A DNA stretch of 5,042 bases, from assembly GCA_045627525.1 (NCBI GenBank), contig JAZQNW010000005.1, positions 1 to 5,042 on the forward strand, written 5' to 3'. Both the position numbers and the translations under genes were made by a program. The DNA is from CAG-877 sp045627525 (GTDB lineage Bacteria; Bacillota_I; Bacilli_A; RF39; UBA660). Numbering within the stretch: position 1 is the stretch's first letter; each line of letters opens with the position of its first letter. Under the pieces are notes generated by a model. The model was not told where the DNA came from, did no database searches, and worked only from the letters and a program-made list of their open reading frames with translations. This document shows positions 1 through 5,042 of this stretch, piece after piece.

Positions 1-901
1 ACTTTTTGAGTTTCTTAAAAAGAATAAATTTAAAACTGTCTTAACACTGCATGCTGAGTTTATGCATACCGGGAGCTGTGGACATGCTTTTGAATGCGAT
101 AAATGGATGACAGGCTGTGGCAATTGTCCTCAGTTAAAGCAAGCAACAAGATCTTATTTTTTGGATCGTACTCATAATGCCTGGTTAAAAATGAAGAAAT
201 CATTTGAAGGTTTTGATGATTTAAAAATCGTCTCTGTATCTCAATGGCTTGAAGAGAGAGCTAAGCAATCTCCAATTATGCAGGGTCACCATTTTGAGGT
301 TATAAAGAATGGAATTGATACGGAAAAAATCTTTTATCCCCGTGAATTTCAATATATAAAAGAGAAGCATGGAATTAAGGATGAAAAAATCTTACTCCAT
401 GTCACAGCGAGTTTTACCTTGAAAGAGGATGATATCAAGGGTGGACACTATATTCTTAAACTTGCAGAAAAGATAAAAGAAAGAAATATAAAAATTTTAG
501 TAATAGGTGGCCGTGATCAGAGCATAGAACTACCAGGAAATATTATAAATATTGGTCGTATCACGGATCAACATGAACTTGCAGCGTATTATTCAATGGC
601 GGATTTAACAGTATTAACAAGCAAGAGAGAAACTTTCTCTATGATTTGTTCTGAATCATTATCTTGTGGTACTCCAGTAGTAGGTTTTAAAGCAGGGGGT
701 CCAGAGTCTATTACTATAAAAGAGTATAGTGAATTTGTTGAGTATGGAAATATAGAATTATTAGAAAATAGTCTTAATACTTGGATTGATTTTAAAACTA
801 TTAGTACTAGTTCTAAAATACAAGAAGAAGCTAGTGTTGTTTATTCAAGGGAAAAAATGGCCAGTGATTATTTAAATAAATATAGTAATTTCTTAAATTA
901 A
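1..901 (+). CDS. Glycosyltransferase family 4 (GT-B), 5' partial
   Basis: C-terminal 299 residues of a cytoplasmic, nucleotide-sugar-dependent glycosyltransferase. The frame (codons from base 2, stop TAA 899-901) is open to the window edge, and the in-frame ATG at 62 lies inside conserved sequence (VLTLHAEF just upstream), so it is not the true start. Visible residues 26-42 hold four cysteines (C26, C32, C39, C42; DCDKW-like segment, then GCGNCP), a hallmark of a subgroup of bacterial GT4 enzymes. Next come SVSQWLEERA (about 78-87) and VIKNGIDTEKIFYP (100-113), the usual junction into the C-terminal Rossmann domain. The donor-site EX7E motif is E210 and E218 in KRETFSMICSESLSCGTPVV, followed by GFKAGGPES. 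The N-terminal acceptor domain is mostly missing. In this locus it probably adds one sugar to the lipid-linked repeat unit. Donor and linkage cannot be told. GC content falls abruptly after about position 720. The family call is secure; the specificity is unknown. Confidence 0.93.
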   Translation, partial: LFEFLKKNKFKTVLTLHAEFMHTGSCGHAFECDKWMTGCGNCPQLKQATRSYFLDRTHNAWLKMKKSFEGFDDLKIVSVSQWLEERAKQSPIMQGHHFEVIKNGIDTEKIFYPREFQYIKEKHGIKDEKILLHVTASFTLKEDDIKGGHYILKLAEKIKERNIKILVIGGRDQSIELPGNIINIGRITDQHELAAYYSMADLTVLTSKRETFSMICSESLSCGTPVVGFKAGGPESITIKEYSEFVEYGNIELLENSLNTWIDFKTISTSSKIQEEASVVYSREKMASDYLNKYSNFLN

Positions 902-910
902 AAAAAGTAT

Positions 911-930
911 AGGATATGAGTGATTAACTA
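911..930 (+). promoter_or_regulatory. Weak translation start region of wzy with an in-frame mini-ORF
   Basis: The 29-nt gap between the glycosyltransferase stop and the polymerase start has no good Shine-Dalgarno sequence at normal spacing. AGGA (911-914) lies 16 nt before ATG 931, which is too far. The only alternative is GAGTG (918-922), 8 nt before it, which is weak. An in-frame ATG at 916 is closed by TAA after three codons (ATG AGT GAT TAA), and the true start repeats ATGAGT 15 nt later. Initiation may therefore be poor or depend on ribosomes arriving from upstream; this is inference. Confidence 0.4.
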
Positions 931-2202
931 ATGAGTCAAGACATGGTGAAAAATAAAACGAATTTACCTTTAATATTTGTTATAGTTGCAAGTATTGTAT
1001 TTATTAATGCCCAGCCCCTAACCTCTCAGCTATCTGTATTAATTGCTTTATTGTTTAGTATTACTTTGTTTAGTACTTTAATTATTTTAATAAGCAAAAA
1101 AACTATTTATATAGAACTTTCTCAGTTAGGTTTTATTTTGATATTTTTAATATTTATTATCACGTTGTTTATATCGATGGATTTTTCCCAATCTATAAAA
1201 TATATAATTGTTTACTCTATTACTATGGGAATATTACTAATATTAAGTACTGATATAAAATGGTTTAGGTTATTTTGGAGTTTTCAATTAATTACTGCTT
1301 CAATTCATGTGATGATAACTTTAATTTCTTACTTTTTTACAGATTTATATATAAGTTTATTTGTTCCCTTATTAAATGAAGCATCACGAAATTTCACTCT
1401 AGCTTATATCTATATATTTGATTTTCATGCGGGTATAGCAGGACAAACTGCTACCAATGCTTTTTTTATTTCTACAGGTTTAGCATTGATTTCTTCAAAA
1501 ATTTTTAGTAGTAATAAATTGTATACAAAGATAGTTTACATCTTTGTATTTGCAGTTTTTTTATTTGCTCTTATATTAACAGGGAAGAGAGGATTTTTAT
1601 TAGCCAATCTAGCTTCTCTAATTTTATTAAATATGATAAATAAAAAAATTAGTGTAAGAAATTTATATAAACATATTATTTTTTTATTAATAACTTCACT
1701 AATATTTTATTTTTCTTATATTTTTATTCCTGCAGTTAATCGTTTAGTAGAACGTTTTTTTGTAGGTTCAGGGGATATTTCATCTGGGAGATTTGAACTA
1801 TTTGAATTCGCGTGGGGGATATTTCTTTCTAATCCTATATTAGGTGTGGGAATCGATGCTTTTACATCTATTTCGTATATGGGCGAAAGTAGGAATATTG
1901 GTGCTCATAATGATTGGTTACAATTCCTAGCTGAAATAGGATTTATAGGCACTTCATTTTTATTAATAACAGTAATATCTGTATTAATTAAAACTGTAAA
2001 ATTGTGCAGAATGAATAAGCGCTATTTCTTGTTTTTATCTTCCTCACTATATTTCCAGATTTTCTTTCTTTTTTATTCAACAACAGGAATGCCTTTTCAT
2101 CACTATAGTATGTTGCTTTTGTATATGATATTTATTTCTATTCCGTACGCAGTTACGAGATTAGAATATTCCAGCCAAAAATTTAAGGAGGAGACAGGAT
2201 GA
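931..2202 (+). CDS. wzy: Wzy-type polysaccharide polymerase (O-antigen ligase/polymerase family)
   Basis: A 423-residue integral membrane protein with roughly 11-12 hydrophobic segments, including about 12-28, 33-56, 63-83, 90-107, 113-135, 201-217, 220-234, 247-267, 335-355 and 388-407. It carries the Wzy_C pattern: LTGKRG (216-221), a loop with SSGRFELFEFAW (284-295), NPILGVGIDAF (301-311) and AHNDWLQFLAEIGFIG (325-340), then TGMPFHHY (385-392). These Arg- and His-bearing extracytoplasmic loops are typical of Wzy polymerases and WaaL-type ligases. The family joins flipped, lipid-linked repeat units on the outer face of the membrane. A Wzx flippase two genes downstream favours polymerase over ligase. 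The start at 931 is the first usable in-frame ATG after the stop at 925-927; ATG 943 is an alternative with no better ribosome site. The gene is very AT-rich (about 23% GC by hand count over 901-1380) and overlaps the next gene by ATGA. Confidence 0.92.
   Translation: MSQDMVKNKTNLPLIFVIVASIVFINAQPLTSQLSVLIALLFSITLFSTLIILISKKTIYIELSQLGFILIFLIFIITLFISMDFSQSIKYIIVYSITMGILLILSTDIKWFRLFWSFQLITASIHVMITLISYFFTDLYISLFVPLLNEASRNFTLAYIYIFDFHAGIAGQTATNAFFISTGLALISSKIFSSNKLYTKIVYIFVFAVFLFALILTGKRGFLLANLASLILLNMINKKISVRNLYKHIIFLLITSLIFYFSYIFIPAVNRLVERFFVGSGDISSGRFELFEFAWGIFLSNPILGVGIDAFTSISYMGESRNIGAHNDWLQFLAEIGFIGTSFLLITVISVLIKTVKLCRMNKRYFLFLSSSLYFQIFFLFYSTTGMPFHHYSMLLLYMIFISIPYAVTRLEYSSQKFKEETG
2185..2191 (+). 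promoter_or_regulatory. Strong ribosome binding site for the pyruvyl transferase gene
   Basis: AAGGAGG ends 7 nt before ATG 2199 and lies within the last codons of wzy. It fixes the start of the downstream gene and suggests translational coupling across the ATGA overlap (2199-2202). Confidence 0.85.
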
Positions 2203-3305
2203 AAATAGGTATAAGTTCTTTTCATAATTCAATTAATTATGGTGCAGTTCTTCAAATATATGCATTAAAGAAAAATTTAGAGAAATTAGGAGGGGAAGTA
2301 TCTGTAATTGATTACAGAGCATTAAATAGTGAATATGCTGATTTTTCCCTTAAGAAGGGAAGACAATCTATGGGGTTCCCTCGTGCATTTTTAAAGTTCT
2401 TATTTTACCATATGTTTTCAAAGAAATTAATTGTGAATAAAATGGATAAATTTGACGACTTTGTGAGTTTAAATTTCAACTTAACAAGAAAATATAATTC
2501 TATTGAAGATTTTATTAATGAGAATAATCTAGATATTATGATTTGTGGGAGTGATCAAATTTGGAATCCTGAAATAACAAATGGTTTTAATAAAATGATG
2601 TTTGGTGATTTTAATAGTTCAACAATAAAAAAATATAGTTATGCGGCAAGTGTTGGAGATGTAAAAATAATTAACACTAAGAATAGGAAAACGGAATTCT
2701 TAGAACTTATTAAAAACTTCGATGCCATTTCTGTTAGAGAAAAAGAGTTGGCGGAATTTATAACAGATAATTTTGATGAAAATCCATTAGTAGTCTTGGA
2801 TCCAACTTTACTTTTAGATGCTGATGAATATCTGCCTATTATAGATACAACAAAACTAAAAGAGAAATATGTATTAGTTTATCAATTATCTAGATATCCC
2901 CGTGTAATAGAAATCGCTCGAAATTTAGCAAAAGAGTATAACCTGGAAATTATAGAGATTATTAACAATCCCTTTGAGTTTCCAAGAAACAAATCAATGC
3001 TTTTTGACGTATCACCTTCAGAGTTCTTAAATTTAATTAAAAATGCTGAATACGTAGTTACTAATTCCTTCCATGGCACAGCGTTTTCTATTATATTCAA
3101 AAAGAATTTTTATACGGTTGCAAGTCGCTTAAGAAACTCAAGAATAACTAATCTATTAGATACTCTGGGCTTAAGTGATAGATTAATAATTGAAAGTAAT
3201 GATGAATTTCCTTCGAATAAAATTGATTATGAGAAAGTAGATATTGTTTTATCTAGGGAAAGAGAAACATCAATAAACTTTTTAAAGATTGTTTCAGAAG
3301 GATAA
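2199..3305 (+). CDS. Polysaccharide pyruvyl transferase family protein
   Basis: A 368-residue soluble protein of the PS_pyruv_trans family (relatives: CsaB, WcaK, ExoV-type enzymes), which transfer pyruvate from phosphoenolpyruvate to a sugar as a ketal. It has the two-domain GT-B-like layout. The N-terminal domain has SFHNSINYGAVLQIYAL (7-23) and CGSDQIWNP (116-124). A middle segment has YSYAASVG (146-153), SVRE (178-181) and LDPTLLL (200-206). The C-terminal domain has YVLVYQL (224-230) and TNSFHGTAFSIIF (288-300), whose His-Gly is the family signature. The arrangement SFHG, rather than the RxH form of CsaB-like enzymes, marks a subgroup common in capsule loci whose chemistry is less well tested. 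There is no signal peptide or membrane segment, so it should act in the cytoplasm, probably on the lipid-linked unit before flipping. It overlaps wzy by 4 nt and sits 3 nt before wzx. It ends in tandem stops, TAA TAA (3303-3308). The family is secure; acceptor and product are unknown. Confidence 0.9.
   Translation: MKIGISSFHNSINYGAVLQIYALKKNLEKLGGEVSVIDYRALNSEYADFSLKKGRQSMGFPRAFLKFLFYHMFSKKLIVNKMDKFDDFVSLNFNLTRKYNSIEDFINENNLDIMICGSDQIWNPEITNGFNKMMFGDFNSSTIKKYSYAASVGDVKIINTKNRKTEFLELIKNFDAISVREKELAEFITDNFDENPLVVLDPTLLLDADEYLPIIDTTKLKEKYVLVYQLSRYPRVIEIARNLAKEYNLEIIEIINNPFEFPRNKSMLFDVSPSEFLNLIKNAEYVVTNSFHGTAFSIIFKKNFYTVASRLRNSRITNLLDTLGLSDRLIIESNDEFPSNKIDYEKVDIVLSRERETSINFLKIVSEG
3296..3301 (+). 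promoter_or_regulatory. Ribosome binding site for wzx
   Basis: AGAAGG ends 7 nt before ATG 3309 and 10 nt before the adjacent ATG 3312. Either start gives essentially the same protein; the first is kept because its spacing is closer to ideal. The site lies in the last codons of the preceding gene. Confidence 0.65.
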
Positions 3306-3308
3306 TAA

Positions 3309-4823
3309 ATGATGAACAGAACAAAGAAGGTTTTTTTGAATTTCATAACATCTGTTTTTTACCAATTATTACTTATGGTTTCAATGTTTATTATTCCTTA
3401 TTTAATGCTTAAATCATACGGTTCAGAGATAAATGGCTTAGTCTCATCAATAAATCAATTTATCAGTTTTTTTCGCTTAGTAGAAGCTGGATTAGCAGGA
3501 GCAGCAATATATGCATTATATAAACCGTTAGCAGGCAGAAATTATATAGCTATAAATGGAATTTTAGTAGCTACAAAAAAATTCTATATAAATTCAGGAT
3601 ATATTTTTTTAACATTAACAGTTGCATTAGCATTTTTATATCCAGTTTTAGTAGAAACAATTTCTGTAACAAAACTTAGTATAGGATTACTCGTATTAAT
3701 ACTTGGAATAAGTGGTGCATTAGAGTTTTTTACTCTTGCAAAATATCGAGTATTACTATCAGCAGACCAAAGGTCATATGTTATTTCTATTGCATCAATA
3801 GTATATGTAATAGTTAATACACTAATTATTGTAGTATTATCGATAAAAAAAATAGACATAATTTTATTATATACTATTACAATATTTTCCGTATTTGTTC
3901 GAACATTAATCTTAATGTTATATGTAAAAAAAAGATATAAATTCGTCAATTTCCATGAAGTTCCCAATTTTAAAGCACTAGATAAGAGATGGGATGTCTT
4001 ATATTCACAAATATTAGGAGCAATACAAATGGGAGCACCACTCTTAATATTATTAGTGGTTTCTCAAGATCTTAAATTGGTAAGTGTGTTTACTATTTTT
4101 AACTTAATAATGGTTGGTTTAAATAGTATACTTAGTGTTTTTGTTAGTGGGTTATCAGCTTCTTTTGGTGATATTATTGCTAAAAAAGAACAAAAAGCTT
4201 TGCAGAACGCCTATAATGAATTTGAATTTCTTTACTATACTATGATTGCTATTGTTTATTCTGTTTCATTTATTGGTATAATGCCTTTTATTCGCATCTA
4301 TACAAGTGGAGTTTCAGATATAGATTACAACATACCAATTATTGGATTTTTATTTGTGTTAAATGGGTTATTATATAATCTAAAAACTCCGCAGGGGATG
4401 CTAGTAATTGCAGCAGGCCTTTATAAGGAAACTAGATTACAAACCACTATCCAAGGGTTAATAGTCATAATAATAGGTATTATTCTAACTCCATTTTTAG
4501 GTATTATTGGAGTCATAATGGGCTCAATATTTTCTAATCTATATAGAAATATTGATTTAATTTTATTTGCCCCTAAATATGTTACAAAATTACCTTTAAA
4601 ACAAACATTATATAGAATTGTCAGATTGCTCATCTCTATAATTATCATTATTTTACCTTTCTTATTTTTAGGAATTAACCCTCAAAATATTGTTTCATGG
4701 ATGGTTTATTCCGTTACTATTGGTTGTTATGGGATATTAGTAGTAATTGTAGTCGGTTTAATATTCGAACGAAGTAGTATGGTGAAAATTATCAATAGAC
4801 TAAAGGGGCTTGTAAGAAAGTAG
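3309..4823 (+). CDS. wzx: Wzx-type polysaccharide repeat-unit flippase (MOP superfamily)
   Basis: A 504-residue membrane protein with about 14 predicted helices (roughly 9-34, 45-70, 98-118, 123-142, 155-178, 182-206, 236-254, 257-281, 308-330, 342-357, 378-395, 396-416, 433-456, 463-486), the number expected for the MOP/PST exporter family. Family-like features are the N-terminal segment ending IIPYLMLKSYGSEINGLV (28-45), the run FFRLVEAGLAGA (54-65) in the second helix region, charged residues within otherwise hydrophobic helices (R56, E59), and a basic C-terminus (NRLKGLVRK). Length is normal for the family (400-510). The family moves undecaprenyl-diphosphate-linked oligosaccharides across the cytoplasmic membrane, giving Wzy its substrate. 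It starts 3 nt after the pyruvyl transferase stop, so the two are almost certainly cotranscribed. The DNA is very AT-rich and contains two A8 runs (3845-3852, 3926-3933), both in frame. Specificity for a particular sugar unit cannot be read from the sequence. Confidence 0.92.
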   Translation: MMNRTKKVFLNFITSVFYQLLLMVSMFIIPYLMLKSYGSEINGLVSSINQFISFFRLVEAGLAGAAIYALYKPLAGRNYIAINGILVATKKFYINSGYIFLTLTVALAFLYPVLVETISVTKLSIGLLVLILGISGALEFFTLAKYRVLLSADQRSYVISIASIVYVIVNTLIIVVLSIKKIDIILLYTITIFSVFVRTLILMLYVKKRYKFVNFHEVPNFKALDKRWDVLYSQILGAIQMGAPLLILLVVSQDLKLVSVFTIFNLIMVGLNSILSVFVSGLSASFGDIIAKKEQKALQNAYNEFEFLYYTMIAIVYSVSFIGIMPFIRIYTSGVSDIDYNIPIIGFLFVLNGLLYNLKTPQGMLVIAAGLYKETRLQTTIQGLIVIIIGIILTPFLGIIGVIMGSIFSNLYRNIDLILFAPKYVTKLPLKQTLYRIVRLLISIIIIILPFLFLGINPQNIVSWMVYSVTIGCYGILVVIVVGLIFERSSMVKIINRLKGLVRK

Positions 4824-4860
4824 AATAACTGTATGTAACTTCGATAAAATCAATTGAACA

Positions 4861-4869
4861 AAAGGAGAG
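4861..4869 (+). promoter_or_regulatory. Strong ribosome binding site for capE/fnlA
   Basis: AAAGGAGAG has its AAGGAG core at 4862-4867, 7 nt before ATG 4875. The rest of the 51-nt gap after wzx (4824-4860) shows no stem-loop with a T-run and no convincing promoter. Confidence 0.8.
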
Positions 4870-4874
4870 TAATT

Positions 4875-5042
4875 ATGTTTAAAAATAAAACGCTGTTAAT
4901 TACTGGTGGTACAGGTTCTTTCGGGAATGCAGTTATGAACAGATTTTTAGATACAAATATAAAAGAAATTCGTATTTTTTCTCGTGATGAAAAAAAACAA
5001 GATGACATGCGAAAAAAATACAACAATGAAAAACTTAAGTTT
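4875..5042 (+). CDS. capE: UDP-GlcNAc 4,6-dehydratase/5-epimerase (CapE/FnlA/WbjB type), 3' partial
   Basis: First 56 codons of a soluble extended short-chain dehydrogenase that continues past the window edge; family members are about 340 residues. The start opens directly with a Rossmann beta strand and glycine-rich loop, TLLITGGTGSFGNAV (6-20), for NADP binding. IKEIRIFSRDEKKQDDMRKKY (29-49) follows. The combination GNAV, RFLDTNIKEIRIFSRD and KKQDDMR closely resembles what I recall of Staphylococcus aureus CapE and of FnlA/WbjB, rather than PseB/FlaA1. CapE converts UDP-GlcNAc by 4,6-dehydration with C5 inversion, the first step to UDP-N-acetyl-L-fucosamine. CapF and CapG types finish the route and would be expected just downstream, but they are not in view. 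There is no membrane-anchoring N-terminal domain, so it is the short cytoplasmic form, not a PglF/CapD-like one. The catalytic residues lie beyond the window. The equivalent symbol in Gram-negative clusters is fnlA. Confidence 0.88.
   Translation, partial: MFKNKTLLITGGTGSFGNAVMNRFLDTNIKEIRIFSRDEKKQDDMRKKYNNEKLKF

Noticed and set aside
62..64. ATG as the start of the glycosyltransferase
   Set aside because: The same frame is open to the window edge and encodes VLTLHAEF just before it, a conserved part of the enzyme, so the gene starts outside the window.
902..930. Terminator between the glycosyltransferase and wzy
   Set aside because: The 29 nt contain no inverted repeat and no T-run.
2882..3100. 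72-codon open frame on the minus strand
   Set aside because: It lies wholly inside the pyruvyl transferase gene, antisense to its conserved C-terminal domain, with no ribosome site or recognisable domain.
3584..3967. 127-codon open frame on the minus strand
   Set aside because: It is antisense to membrane helices of the flippase; AT-rich DNA easily leaves such frames open, and the product resembles no known family.
4475..4508. Direct repeat AGGTATTATT at 4475-4484 and 4499-4508
   Set aside because: It encodes repeated Gly-Ile-Ile in a membrane helix pair of the flippase; the repeat reflects hydrophobic coding, not a mobile or regulatory element.
4421..4648. 75-codon open frame on the minus strand
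   Set aside because: It lies wholly within wzx on the opposite strand and shows no start signals or domain.
4810..4837. Possible promoter before capE: TTGTAA (4810-4815) and TATGTA (4832-4837), 16-nt spacing
   Set aside because: Both hexamers are poor matches with short spacing, and such matches are common in AT-rich DNA. Read-through from wzx is simpler.

Overview
The window looks like an internal piece of a Wzx/Wzy-dependent surface polysaccharide locus (capsule, exopolysaccharide or a similar repeat-unit glycan) from a low-GC bacterium. A Bacillota origin (Staphylococcus, Enterococcus, Lactobacillaceae, Bacillales or relatives) is favoured by the AT-rich DNA, the strong AAGGAG-type ribosome binding sites, the Bacillota-style glycosyltransferase and the CapE-like start of the last gene. 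I cannot fix the genus, and low-GC Gram-negative O-antigen clusters carry similar genes.

All five genes lie on the + strand, with almost no space between them. In order they are: the C-terminal 299 residues of a GT-B glycosyltransferase of the GT4 type (1-901, start outside the window); a multi-spanning Wzy-type polymerase (931-2202); a polysaccharide pyruvyl transferase family protein (2199-3305), overlapping the polymerase by ATGA; a Wzx-type flippase (3309-4823); and the first 56 codons of a CapE/FnlA-type UDP-GlcNAc 4,6-dehydratase/5-epimerase (4875-5042, running off the end). The gaps are 29, -4, 3 and 51 nt. No convincing terminator or promoter was seen between them, so one operon is the simplest reading.

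The probable joint job (inference from families and order) is as follows. CapE-type enzyme plus partners expected downstream make UDP-N-acetyl-L-fucosamine. The glycosyltransferase adds one sugar to a lipid-linked repeat unit on the inner face of the membrane. The pyruvyl transferase family protein may decorate that unit with a pyruvate ketal. Wzx flips the unit and Wzy polymerises it outside.

No RNA gene, CRISPR array, insertion sequence or attachment site was seen. I found no evidence of an undescribed system. The points most worth a second look are a sharp GC drop inside the glycosyltransferase gene near position 720, the weak and partly duplicated start region of wzy, a four-cysteine cluster in the glycosyltransferase, and the pyruvyl transferase coupled to the polymerase.
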